A DNA stretch of 64,000 bases from Amycolatopsis cihanbeyliensis (lineage in GTDB: Bacteria > Actinomycetota > Actinomycetes > Mycobacteriales > Pseudonocardiaceae): the NCBI RefSeq assembly GCF_006715045.1, contig NZ_VFML01000001.1:4246501-4310500 (forward strand), given 5' to 3'. Under the pieces are notes generated by a model, which made no database searches, was not told the origin of the DNA, and saw only the letters and a program-made list of their open reading frames with translations. Below, in pieces: positions 52,554 through 60,809 of this stretch. Position numbers and translations under genes: made by a program. The stretch's first letter is position 1. The number at the start of each line of letters is the position of its first letter.

Positions 52554-53189
52554 ATGTTCTTCGACGACGAACGCAGCAACCGGTTGCGCCCGCAGATCCT
52601 GACCGAACTGGTCGGGCAGTACATGAACGACGCCGAGCGAGCCCGGCTCTACGGCCTGCCGGAGACCACCCGGATCCGGGAGCGGGCCAAGATCGTCAGT
52701 CCGGAGAATCTGACGATCGGCGAGCACTGCTGGATCGGCGAGGGCGCCACCCTGGACGCCAGCGGCGGGCTGGAGATCGGCGAGCACACCAGCATCGGGC
52801 TGAACACGCTGATCTTCACCCATTCCAGTTGGCTGGCCAATATGGCGTTGCAGAACCACTCCGGCAGCGATCTGATCGAACGTAAGCCGGTGACGATCGG
52901 CAGGGGCTGCTTCATCGGTGGCCTGGTGGTGATCATGGCGGGCGTGACGATCGGCGACTTCGCCACCGTGCAGCCGAACTCGGTGGTGGCCAAGGACGTT
53001 CCGGAACGCTCGCTGGTCGCGGGGAACCCGGCGCGGGTATTCCAGCGTTACGACGAGGAGTACATCGAGTCCGAGATCGCCAGGGTGCGGGCGGAGAACG
53101 AACGCCGCCGGGCCGTCGCGGCGGAACGCGGCGACGACGCGGCGGGATGGGGGTCTCCCGGCGGCCGCTTCGGCGGCACCGGGGAGTGA
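52554..53189 (+). CDS. Hexapeptide-repeat acyltransferase
   Basis: 211 residues. The left-handed beta-helix is shown by hexapeptide runs: LTIGEHCWIGEGATLDASG, LEIGEHTSIGLNTLIF, PVTIGRGCFIGGLVVIMAG and VTIGDFATVQPNSVVAKDVP, then the typical AGNPARVFQRY. The His in FTHSSW may be catalytic. It belongs to the WbbJ/NodL/WbpD type, which O- or N-acetylates sugars. With the Gfo/Idh and DegT genes nearby it could N-acetylate an amino sugar. A charged tail (about 175-211) is specific to this copy. Confidence 0.85.
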   Translation: MFFDDERSNRLRPQILTELVGQYMNDAERARLYGLPETTRIRERAKIVSPENLTIGEHCWIGEGATLDASGGLEIGEHTSIGLNTLIFTHSSWLANMALQNHSGSDLIERKPVTIGRGCFIGGLVVIMAGVTIGDFATVQPNSVVAKDVPERSLVAGNPARVFQRYDEEYIESEIARVRAENERRRAVAAERGDDAAGWGSPGGRFGGTGE

Positions 53190-53226
53190 ACCCGCTTCCT
53201 TACCCGAGTACGGCCGACGTGCCGGC

Positions 53227-54183
53227 TCAGCCGTGTGCCTGACCCAGCACGTCGGCGACCACCTGGTGGGAGGGCAGGATCGAGGCCCGCTCCTCGGCCG
53301 CGTCGACCTTGCCCTCCAGCAGGTCGACGAACCGGTCGAGCTGGGTGGCCAGCGGCTCGCGCACGGTCACCAGTTCCGGGATCTCGATCACCGTCTGCTG
53401 CCGGTAGCCGAGCCCGTCCGGCGTCGCGGCATCGTGTGAGACGTGCCGGTACACGGTGACGTCCCTGCGCAGCAGGTCGATCTCGATCATTCTGTCCAGT
53501 TCGGACACCATCAGTGATCGAATCTTGCGTTGACCCAGCCGGGACGCGGATACCGAGGCGAGACCGAACGGGAAGGTCAGCACCGTCTCCACGGTGTCCT
53601 CCGCGCCGGTCACCGAGGAGGGGTGGAAGTAGCCCGCGCCCGCGGTGACCCGGCTCGGCACGGTGCCGCCGAAGAACTGGACCGCGATATCCACATCGTG
53701 CACCAGCAGGTCCCAGGCGACGCCGGTCCTGATCCGCGGTGCGTACGGGCCGTGCCGCCTGGCCATCAGGTGCACCGGCTGGCTGATCATGGCGCGGGCC
53801 GTCAGCACCGCGGGGTTGTAGCGCTCCAGCAGCCCGCACATCAGCGGGACGTCCCGGTCCGCGGCCAGCGCGACGATCTCCTCGGAGGCCGCGAGGCTGT
53901 TCGCGACCGGCTTCTCCACCAGCAGGGGAGTGTCATCGTTCAGGATCGTCCGCGCGAGGTCGTAATGCGCCTCGGTTGAGGAGGCCAGCACCACGGCGTC
54001 CACATCCGACAGTGAGCCGAGCTCGGGTGTCCACTCGGTGCCGAACCGCTCGGCGCAGGCTCGGCCGTCGTCCTCCCGTGGCTCGACCACGCGAACAAGG
54101 GATACTCGTTCGTTCTGGGACAGCACGCGGGCGTGCAGTGAGCCCATCGTGCCGGTGCCGACGAGCGCGATCCGATGTGTCAC
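53227..54183 (-). CDS. Gfo/Idh/MocA-family oxidoreductase
   Basis: 318 residues. The Rossmann start RIALVGTGTMGSLHA binds NAD(P). VEKPVANSLAASEE carries the conserved EKP catalytic Lys. VAWDLLVHDVDIAVQFFGG holds the D-x3-H motif of the family. Such enzymes oxidise sugar C3 before transamination in diacetamido-uronic acid pathways (WbpB/WlbA). It ends 37 bp from the convergent acyltransferase gene. Its start is 3 bp after the stop of the aminotransferase gene, so the two form an operon. Confidence 0.88.
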   Translation of the reverse strand: MTHRIALVGTGTMGSLHARVLSQNERVSLVRVVEPREDDGRACAERFGTEWTPELGSLSDVDAVVLASSTEAHYDLARTILNDDTPLLVEKPVANSLAASEEIVALAADRDVPLMCGLLERYNPAVLTARAMISQPVHLMARRHGPYAPRIRTGVAWDLLVHDVDIAVQFFGGTVPSRVTAGAGYFHPSSVTGAEDTVETVLTFPFGLASVSASRLGQRKIRSLMVSELDRMIEIDLLRRDVTVYRHVSHDAATPDGLGYRQQTVIEIPELVTVREPLATQLDRFVDLLEGKVDAAEERASILPSHQVVADVLGQAHG

Positions 54184-54187
54184 CCGC

Positions 54188-55294
54188 CTACGCTCCCAGC
54201 AGGTCGCGCACGGTCTCGATGACCGTGTCGAGGTCGGCTTCGGACAGTGCGGGATGGACCGGAAGCGACAGTGCCTCGGCGGCGACCGCGGTGGCCACCG
54301 GCACGTTGCTCGGTGAGGCGTCCGGGATCTGCGGGTGCTCGCGGTAGCAGTCGTAGTCGAAGACGACCTTCGGGTAGTAGACCCCGTTGCCGATGCCGCG
54401 TGCGGTCAACTGCTCGGCCAGTTCGTCGCGGGACAGCATGGCGTGCGGGCCGACCAGGACGGTGTACTGGTGCCAGACGTGCTCCCTGCCGGGCAGCACG
54501 GCAGGCAACCGCAGGCCGGGGGTGCCGGCGAGCCCCGCGGAAAGGCGTTGCGCGTTGTGCCTGCGGGCCGTGGTCAGCGCCTCGAGCTTCTCCAGCTGCG
54601 GGATGCCCACGGCGGCGTGCAGGTCAGTCATCCGGTAGTTGTTCCCCGCCATCTCGTACTGGTAGCGGGTCCGCATGCCCTGGTTGCGCAGGACTCGCAG
54701 CCGGTCGGCCAGCTCGTCATCATCGCAGGTGATCACGCCGCCCTCGGCCGTGGTTACGTTCTTGGTGGCGTACAACGAGAAGCAGCCGAGGCCGTAGCTG
54801 CCGGCCTGCCGCCCCTCGAAGGTGGCGCCGACGGCCTGGGCCGCGTCCTCCACCACGTGCAGGCCGTGCTCGGCCGCGAGCGGGGCGAGCTTGCCCATAT
54901 CGGCGGGCTGGCCGTACAGGTGCACCGGCATGAGTACTTTGGTCCGCGGACCTGTCGCGGCGACGACCTTGTCCGGGTCGATCGCGAAGTCGTCGGCGGA
55001 GATATCGGCGAACCGGACCGTCGCGCCGGCCTGCAGGATCGCGTTCAGCGTGGCCACGAACGTGAACGGCGAGGTGATCACCTCATCACCCGGCCGCAGG
55101 TCCAGTACCCGCAGCGCGCCGATCAGCGCCGTGGTGCCGTTGTTCACGGCGACCGCGTGCCGGGTGCCCGCCACCTCCGCGAACGCCGTTTCGAGGCGCC
55201 GAACCATGGGCCCCTGCGCGATGGCGCCGGACCGCAGGACCTCGGCGACCAGCGGTTCGGCATCCCGAACGTCGACCACGGTAATGGGAATCAT
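54188..55294 (-). CDS. DegT/DnrJ/EryC1-family sugar aminotransferase, second copy
   Basis: 368 residues. The PLP-binding pattern: NNGTTALIGALRVLDLRPGDEV, Asp150 in VVEDAAQAVGA and Lys178 in FSLYATKNVTTAEGG. The last motif is the form seen in WbpE/WlbC and in QdtB-like 3-aminotransferases. Next to a Gfo/Idh oxidoreductase and a hexapeptide acyltransferase it fits oxidation, transamination and acylation at C3 of a nucleotide sugar. Start at the ATG at 55294; a 180-bp region separates it from the divergent ATP-grasp gene. Confidence 0.9.
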   Translation of the reverse strand: MIPITVVDVRDAEPLVAEVLRSGAIAQGPMVRRLETAFAEVAGTRHAVAVNNGTTALIGALRVLDLRPGDEVITSPFTFVATLNAILQAGATVRFADISADDFAIDPDKVVAATGPRTKVLMPVHLYGQPADMGKLAPLAAEHGLHVVEDAAQAVGATFEGRQAGSYGLGCFSLYATKNVTTAEGGVITCDDDELADRLRVLRNQGMRTRYQYEMAGNNYRMTDLHAAVGIPQLEKLEALTTARRHNAQRLSAGLAGTPGLRLPAVLPGREHVWHQYTVLVGPHAMLSRDELAEQLTARGIGNGVYYPKVVFDYDCYREHPQIPDASPSNVPVATAVAAEALSLPVHPALSEADLDTVIETVRDLLGA

Positions 55295-55474
55295 GCGGCA
55301 GTCTCTCACCTCGGCGGACGGTTCTGGCGGGTCAGGTACAGTCGTGCACCGGTACGGCTTTCTGCCCAGGCCGGTATGCACGCCGATGCCGACGCGGGCG
55401 CCCACGATACCGGTCGGCCACATCGTCGCTGCGCAGCCGGTGGTACCGGCCCGCGCAGGTACAAGGTTAGGGAA

Positions 55475-56539
55475 ATGGCACGCATTCTCATCACCGGCGC
55501 CGGGGGTTCGGCCGCCTTCAATTTCCGGGACGCGTTGTCGCTGGCGGCGACCGACTATGTGGTGGTCGGCACGGACGTCAAGCGTTATCACCTCGAGCTC
55601 ATGGAGCTGTCGGCCAAGTACCTCGTGCCGCCGGTGTCCGATTCCGGTTATGTGGACGCGATCAATCGGGTCATCGAGGACGAACGGGTCGATTTCGTAC
55701 ACCCGCAGCCGGATGTCGAGGTCGGGTTTCTGGCCGAGCACCGGGACAAGATCCAGGCACCCGTCTTCCTCCCGGACGCCGCCGCGGTGGCCCTGTGCCA
55801 CGACAAGATGGCGTTCAACGCGCACCTGAGTGCCGCGGGGGTGCCGGTCCCGGCGGCTGTCAAGATCGACAGCCAGGACGACCTGCACACCGCGCTGGCC
55901 GAGCTGCTCGAACGTAACCCGCGGGTGTGGCTGCGCGCGATCCGCGGCGCGGGCTCGCGGGCCAGCCTCCCGGTGAACTCCTTCTACCAGGGCGATGCCT
56001 GGATCGACTACTGGCGCTCCTTCCGTGGCCTCGACTACGGCGACTTCATGGCCAGCGAGTACCTGCCGGGGGCCGAGTTCGCCTGGCAGAGCCTGTGGCA
56101 CCGCGGCAGGCTGGTCACCTCGCAGGCCAGGGAACGGATCGAGTACATCTTCGGCAACCTGACCCCGAGCGGGCAGAGTTCCTCGCCCTCCGTGGCCAGG
56201 ACGGTCAACCGCGCGGACGTGAACCACGCGGGCGAGGCCGCGGTGCGCGCGGTCTCCGCCGAGCCACACGGGGTGTACTGCGTGGACATGAAGTGCACCG
56301 CGGCGGACGCACCGATGGTGACCGAGATCAACGTCGGCAGGTTCTTCACCACCAGCAACTTCTTCGCGCATGCCGGGCTCAACATGCCGGACATGTACGT
56401 CCAGCTCGGCCTCGGCAACGCCCTTGCCGAGACACCGCCGCGGTACGACCCGCTGCCGGCGGACCTCTACTGGGTCCGGATGATCGACATGGGGTACCGG
56501 CTGATCAGGGAGGGCGAATGGTCCTCGACGGTCCGGTGA
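55475..56539 (+). CDS. ATP-grasp enzyme (carbamoyl-phosphate synthase-like)
   Basis: 354 residues from the ATG at 55475. An N-terminal Rossmann-like domain (ARILITGAGGSAAFNFRDAL), then an ATP-grasp fold with CHDKMAFNAHLSAAGVPVP, the acidic strand VYCVDMKCTAADAPMVTEINVGRFFTT (metal ligands D, E and N). It should activate a carboxylate with ATP and join it to an amine or similar nucleophile. Substrate unknown. It opens the second half of the cluster and overlaps the HAD gene by 22 bp. Confidence 0.8.
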   Translation: MARILITGAGGSAAFNFRDALSLAATDYVVVGTDVKRYHLELMELSAKYLVPPVSDSGYVDAINRVIEDERVDFVHPQPDVEVGFLAEHRDKIQAPVFLPDAAAVALCHDKMAFNAHLSAAGVPVPAAVKIDSQDDLHTALAELLERNPRVWLRAIRGAGSRASLPVNSFYQGDAWIDYWRSFRGLDYGDFMASEYLPGAEFAWQSLWHRGRLVTSQARERIEYIFGNLTPSGQSSSPSVARTVNRADVNHAGEAAVRAVSAEPHGVYCVDMKCTAADAPMVTEINVGRFFTTSNFFAHAGLNMPDMYVQLGLGNALAETPPRYDPLPADLYWVRMIDMGYRLIREGEWSSTVR

Positions 56540-57138
56540 CCGCGGTCGCCTTCGACTTCGACGGCACGCTGTTCACCCTCCCGGTCGACTGGGCCGGGCT
56601 ACGCGCCGAGCTCGGACTCGGTGCCGGGGACCGGATCGGCGAGGTGCTCCAGCGGTTCCTCGACGAGGGCGACAGCCGCGGGCTCGAGGTGGTGACCGCC
56701 TACGAGCGGGCCGCCGTGCGTGCGGGCGGGTTCCTCCCCGGGGCGACCGAATGCCTTGCCGCGCTGCGCGACCGGTACGAGCTCGCGGTGCTGACCCGCA
56801 ACAGCCGGTACGCCGTGCTGGATGCCTTCGGCGACCTGGCCGCCGGCCTGACCGTGGTCGGCAGGGAGGACGTGCGGAGGCTGAAGCCCGACCCGGAGGG
56901 GCTGCGCATCGTGCTGGCGCGGCTGCGCGCCGAGCCGGCAGGGGCGGTGCTGGTGGGCGACACCTACCACGACGTACAGGCGGCCAGGGCCGCCGGCGTG
57001 CGCAGCGTGGTCGTGCGCAACCCCGCGCTGCGCTACGCCCCGGAGGGCGCCGGGGCGTATGTCGAGAGGCTGACCGCGGACCTGCTCCGTCCCGCCGGGC
57101 GCTTACCATCGAAAGGCCCAGCAGACACAGCGGATTGA
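56518..57138 (+). CDS. HAD-family phosphatase
   Basis: 206 residues. Motif I AFDFDGTLFTLP (nucleophile and acid/base Asp), motif II AVLTRNSR, motif III Lys in VRRLKPDPEG and motif IV VLVGDTYHDVQAARAAG are all present, so an active Mg-dependent phosphatase is expected, probably on a sugar phosphate or phospho-intermediate of the cluster. The start overlaps the ATP-grasp gene by 22 bp and the stop lies 7 bp before the carrier-protein gene. Confidence 0.88.
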   Translation: MVLDGPVTAVAFDFDGTLFTLPVDWAGLRAELGLGAGDRIGEVLQRFLDEGDSRGLEVVTAYERAAVRAGGFLPGATECLAALRDRYELAVLTRNSRYAVLDAFGDLAAGLTVVGREDVRRLKPDPEGLRIVLARLRAEPAGAVLVGDTYHDVQAARAAGVRSVVVRNPALRYAPEGAGAYVERLTADLLRPAGRLPSKGPADTAD

Positions 57139-57145
57139 GGGAACC

Positions 57146-57388
57146 ATGGCGATCTCCGACCAGCTTCGCGATGTCTTCGTCGAGGCACTGGACCTCGGCG
57201 AGGATGTCGATGTGCAGAACCTGAAGTACCGCGATATCGAGGCGTGGGACTCGGTCGGGCACATGGCGCTGGTCGCCGCTATCGAGGACGAGTTCGACGT
57301 GCAGTTCGAAACCGACCAGGTGATCGACATGAGCAGCTTCAAGGTCGCCGTGGACATGGTCACCGAGTTGCGGGCGGCCCATGACTGA
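57146..57388 (+). CDS. Acyl carrier protein
   Basis: 80 residues, acidic, four-helix carrier fold with the phosphopantetheine site at Ser36 in WDSVGHMALVAAIEDEF. This is the stand-alone ACP pattern (DSVxH) found in specialised clusters rather than the DSLD of primary fatty-acid ACP. A transferase must add the arm; none is seen here. It lies in the cluster before the ketoreductase, AMP ligase and Lux-type genes and should carry the acyl chain that they modify. Confidence 0.92.
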   Translation: MAISDQLRDVFVEALDLGEDVDVQNLKYRDIEAWDSVGHMALVAAIEDEFDVQFETDQVIDMSSFKVAVDMVTELRAAHD

Positions 57389-57397
57389 GAGCCGGTT

Positions 57398-57612
57398 CGT
57401 GAACTGGGGTTTGCCGCCGGAGGCGAGCGGAAGAACGCGCCCGCCCGTCGCCCACCGCCACCCCAACGGAGGCGCTGACGCGCCGCTGTGCCCAGCGGCG
57501 AACAGCCCACGAGCGGTGAGGCCGGGCGTATGACCGGCGAAAGGTGCCGATTGTGACAGGGTCCGAGCCCGGCGGAGCCGATCATGTCGCGCGTATGGGA
57601 ACGGGCGCTGAC
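57398..57612 (+). repeat. Dispersed intergenic repeat, copy B, inside the biosynthetic operon
   Basis: Similar along its length to copy A at 14612-14831. It fills the otherwise unusual 206-bp gap between the ACP stop and the SDR start, in an operon where neighbouring genes overlap. It contains the AGCGGAAGAACGCGCCCGCC block, the CCCACCGCCACCC block, TCCGAGCCCGGCGGAGCCG and the terminal TGTCGCGCGT...GCGCTGAC. The SDR start codon (57595) and its first six codons lie within the end of the repeat. Ends are approximate. Confidence 0.7.
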
Positions 57613-58338
57613 TTGTCCGGACGTGTCGCGCTGGTCACCGGCGGAACCCGGGGTATCGGGTTGGCCACGGTACGCGCACTCGCGGAGGCAGGCGCCACGG
57701 TCGTGCTCACCGGTCGGGAGGAGGCGGCCGCGCGGGAGGCCGCGGCCGCGGTGCCCGGCACGGTCAGCGGCGTGGCCCTGGACGTCACCGACCCCAAGGC
57801 GGTGTCCACGGTGGTCCGTGGGGTGGCCAAGGAGCACGGCAGGCTGGACGTCCTCGTCGCCAACGCCGGCATCATGGAGGGCGGCATGCTCGGCATGATC
57901 AGGGAGGACGACCTCGATCGGACCCTGGCCACGAACGTCAGTGGCACCATCCACACCGTGCAGGCGGCCGCGCGGGCGATGATGCGCAAGAAGACCGGTT
58001 CGATCATCGTGCTGGCCTCGGTGGTCGGCCTGCAAGGCAGCGCGGGGCAGTCGGTGTACGCGGCGTCCAAGGCGGCCGTGGCCAATCTCGCCCGTTCCGC
58101 GGCCAAGGAACTGGGCCGCTCCGGTATCCGGGTGAACGCGGTGGCGCCCGGTGTGATCGACACCGCGCTCACCGCGGGACTCGGCGAGCAGGTGCGCGCG
58201 GCCAACGCCGACCGCACCCCGCTCGGCAGGCTCGGCAGGCCCGAGGAGGTGGCCGGCGCGATCACCTTCCTCGCCGGGGACCAGGCTTCCTTCATCACCG
58301 GCCAGGTGCTCGGCGTCGACGGGGGTCTGGTGCCGTGA
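57595..58338 (+). CDS. SDR oxidoreductase, FabG-type ketoreductase
   Basis: 247 residues from the ATG at 57595. NAD(P) motif TGGTRGIG, structural NAG (LVANAGIM), catalytic Ser in LASVVGL, Tyr and Lys in YAASKAAV, and the C-terminal GQVLGVDGGLVP. It should reduce a 3-keto-acyl group, probably on the neighbouring ACP. There is no clear ribosome-binding site before this ATG; GTGs at 57544 and 57553 are in frame. The GTG of the ligase gene overlaps its stop. Confidence 0.9.
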   Translation: MGTGADLSGRVALVTGGTRGIGLATVRALAEAGATVVLTGREEAAAREAAAAVPGTVSGVALDVTDPKAVSTVVRGVAKEHGRLDVLVANAGIMEGGMLGMIREDDLDRTLATNVSGTIHTVQAAARAMMRKKTGSIIVLASVVGLQGSAGQSVYAASKAAVANLARSAAKELGRSGIRVNAVAPGVIDTALTAGLGEQVRAANADRTPLGRLGRPEEVAGAITFLAGDQASFITGQVLGVDGGLVP

Positions 58339-59735
58339 CGCCGCTCGTGGGCGAAGGGGCCCGACTGGTCGACGCGGTCGGTGGGCGGACGCTGGCAGGC
58401 AGGGAACTGCGGGCCGCGGTGGAGGCCGCGGCGGGGGAACTGGCCGGGCTGCCCACGGGGGCGCTGTTCGCCAGGACCTCGGTGGACCTGCCCAGCGTGC
58501 TGCGGTACCTCGGCGCGTTGGCCGCGGGCAGGGCGGTCGCGCTGATCGACCCGGCCCTGGATCCCGCGGCGCTGCCCGGCCTGATCGAGCGGTTCCGGCC
58601 GGGTGCCGTGCTGGCCGCCCCGGACGCCGCGCCGCCTGCCGGCTACCGCGCGCGGGACGGGCACTGGGTCCGGGAGTCCGGCGAGGGGGTCGCCCCACAT
58701 CCCGAGCTCGCGGTGCTGCTGCCCACCAGCGGTTCCACCGGCAATCCGAAGCTGGTCCGGCTGTCCGGGCAGGCGGTGCTGCACAACGCCGAGGCGATCG
58801 CGCGGGTGCTGGACATCGGCGCCGGCGAGGTCGCCCCGACCAGCCTGCCGTTGCACTACAGCTACGGACTGTCGGTGCTCAACTCGCATCTGCTGCGCGG
58901 CGCGACCGTGGTGATCGAGCCTTCCGGGGTGCTCGGCCGGGGCTTCTGGGACGCGGTCACCGAGCACGGGGCGACCTCGCTGGCCGGTGTCCCCTACCAC
59001 TACGAGATGCTGCGCAGGCTGAAGTTCGACCCGGCGCGGTACCCGAGCCTGCGCACGCTCACGCAGGCAGGCGGCAAGCTGCGCACCGAGCTGGTCAGCG
59101 AGTTCGACGAGAAGATGCGCGGTGTGGGTGGGCGGATGTTCGTGATGTACGGGCAGACCGAGGCCGCGCCGCGGATGGCCACCCTGCCGGCCGAGCGGCT
59201 GACCGAGAAGCTGGGTTCGGCGGGGGCCGCCCTGCCCGACGGCGCGTTCACCATCCGCAGGGACGACGGCAAGGAGACCACCTACCCCAAGATCGTCGGC
59301 GAGGTCGTCTACCGGGGGCCCAACGTGATGATGGGCTACGCGGAGCGCGCGTCCGAGCTGGCCCGTGGCGACGAGGCCGGCGGCGTGCTGGCCACCGGTG
59401 ACCTCGGTTACCTCGACGAGGACGGCTACCTGTTCATCACCGGCAGGCTCAAGCGGATCGGCAAGGTGTTCGGTAACCGGGTCAGCCTGGACGACCTCGA
59501 GCAGGCCGTGCGGGCCGCGGGGGTGGGCATCGAGGTGGTGGCCGCGGTGTCCGCGGGGGACAAGGTGGTGCTGTTCGCCGAGGGCGCGGCCACGGACACC
59601 TGCAAGGCCGCCGCCAGGGCGCTGTCCGAGCAGCTGCACCTGCACACCAGCGGGTTCGACGTGCGGCCGATCGACACGGTGCCCCTGCTGGCCAGCGGCA
59701 AGGTCGACTACCGAGCACTGGAGACCCGGGTATGA
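58335..59735 (+). CDS. AMP-dependent acyl ligase
   Basis: 466 residues of the ANL superfamily: phosphate-binding loop LLPTSGSTGNPKLVR, the central MYGQTEAAPRM, the TGDLGYLDEDGYLF motif and hinge GRLKRIGKVFGNRVS, with the late catalytic Lys in LLASGKVDYRAL. It would activate a carboxylic acid as an adenylate and load it on the ACP or on CoA. GTG start overlaps the SDR gene; the stop overlaps luxE by four bases. Confidence 0.9.
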   Translation: MTPLVGEGARLVDAVGGRTLAGRELRAAVEAAAGELAGLPTGALFARTSVDLPSVLRYLGALAAGRAVALIDPALDPAALPGLIERFRPGAVLAAPDAAPPAGYRARDGHWVRESGEGVAPHPELAVLLPTSGSTGNPKLVRLSGQAVLHNAEAIARVLDIGAGEVAPTSLPLHYSYGLSVLNSHLLRGATVVIEPSGVLGRGFWDAVTEHGATSLAGVPYHYEMLRRLKFDPARYPSLRTLTQAGGKLRTELVSEFDEKMRGVGGRMFVMYGQTEAAPRMATLPAERLTEKLGSAGAALPDGAFTIRRDDGKETTYPKIVGEVVYRGPNVMMGYAERASELARGDEAGGVLATGDLGYLDEDGYLFITGRLKRIGKVFGNRVSLDDLEQAVRAAGVGIEVVAAVSAGDKVVLFAEGAATDTCKAAARALSEQLHLHTSGFDVRPIDTVPLLASGKVDYRALETRV

Positions 59736-60790
59736 CGGTGCCGTTCAGTATGGGGACGGGCGAGCGGGAGGAACGGCTGCTGCCGCGGCTGGCCGAGCTG
59801 ACCGCGCACCACCGGGAGCATTCCGCGGGGTACGACCGGATCCTCTCCGCGCTGGGCGTCCCGCGGGACGCCCAGTTCGCGCGGATCGCCGACCTGCCCT
59901 GGCTGCCGGTGCGTATGTTCAAGACCCACGAGCTGCGCAGCATCCCCGAGGACGAGGTGTTCAAGGTGCTGACCTCCTCGGGCACGACCGGGTCCGGGGC
60001 CTCGCGGATCTACCTGGACAAGGCCGCGGCCGCCGAACAGACCCGGCAGCTGGGCGCCACCCTGCAGACCGTGCTCGGTCCCGGCAGGCTGCCGATGCTG
60101 ATGGTGGACACGATCGGGATCATCAAGAACCGCCGCTCGTTCTCCGCCCGCGGCGCCGGGGTGCTCGGCATGGCCAACTTCGGCCGCAAGCACGTCTACG
60201 TGCTGGACGAGCAGGACCGCCCCGACGTCGAGGCGGTCAAGCGCTTCCTCGCCGAGCACGGGGACCAGCCGTTCCTGATCTTCGGCTTCACCTTCATGGT
60301 GTGGCAGTACCTCTACGAGGTCGCCCGCGAGCACCGCCTCGATCTCTCCAACGGCATCCTGATCCACTCCGGCGGCTGGAAGAAGCTCGCCGACCGCGCG
60401 GTGGACAACACCGAGTTCCGCCGCCGGTTCGCCGCGGACACCGGGCTGCGCCAGATCTACAACTACTACGGGATGATCGAGCAGATCGGCACCGTGTTCC
60501 TGGAGGGACCGTCGGGTGGCTCGCTGTACTGCCCGGATTTCGCCGACGTGGTGATCCGTGATCCGGTGACCTGGGCGGAGCAACCCGTTGGCAAGCCGGG
60601 CGTCATAGAGGTGGTGAGCACGTTGCCCCGCTCCTACCCCGGCCACGTGCTCCTGACCGAGGACCTCGGCGTCTACAACGGAATCGACGACGGGGACTGG
60701 CCCGGTAAGCACTTCTCCGTGCTCGGCCGGCTGCCCAAGGCCGAGGCACGCGGCTGCTCGGACACGTTCCCCGCCGGCGCCGTGGCATGA
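59732..60790 (+). CDS. luxE: LuxE-family acyl-protein synthetase
   Basis: 352 residues; start ATG overlaps the ligase stop (ATGA). LuxE family blocks: VFKVLTSSGTTGSGASRIYLD (adenylate-forming loop), FGFTFMVWQYLYE, LIHSGGWKKLAD and IYNYYGMIEQIGTVFLEG. The C-terminus ends with a Gly-Cys (Cys342, in ARGCSDTF), the place of the acyl-accepting Cys in known LuxE proteins. LuxE activates a fatty acid with ATP, holds it as a thioester and hands it to LuxC. Light-producing LuxAB is not present in the window. Confidence 0.88.
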   Translation: MTVPFSMGTGEREERLLPRLAELTAHHREHSAGYDRILSALGVPRDAQFARIADLPWLPVRMFKTHELRSIPEDEVFKVLTSSGTTGSGASRIYLDKAAAAEQTRQLGATLQTVLGPGRLPMLMVDTIGIIKNRRSFSARGAGVLGMANFGRKHVYVLDEQDRPDVEAVKRFLAEHGDQPFLIFGFTFMVWQYLYEVAREHRLDLSNGILIHSGGWKKLADRAVDNTEFRRRFAADTGLRQIYNYYGMIEQIGTVFLEGPSGGSLYCPDFADVVIRDPVTWAEQPVGKPGVIEVVSTLPRSYPGHVLLTEDLGVYNGIDDGDWPGKHFSVLGRLPKAEARGCSDTFPAGAVA

Positions 60791-60809
60791 AAGGGCAGGT
60801 CGACCGCTG

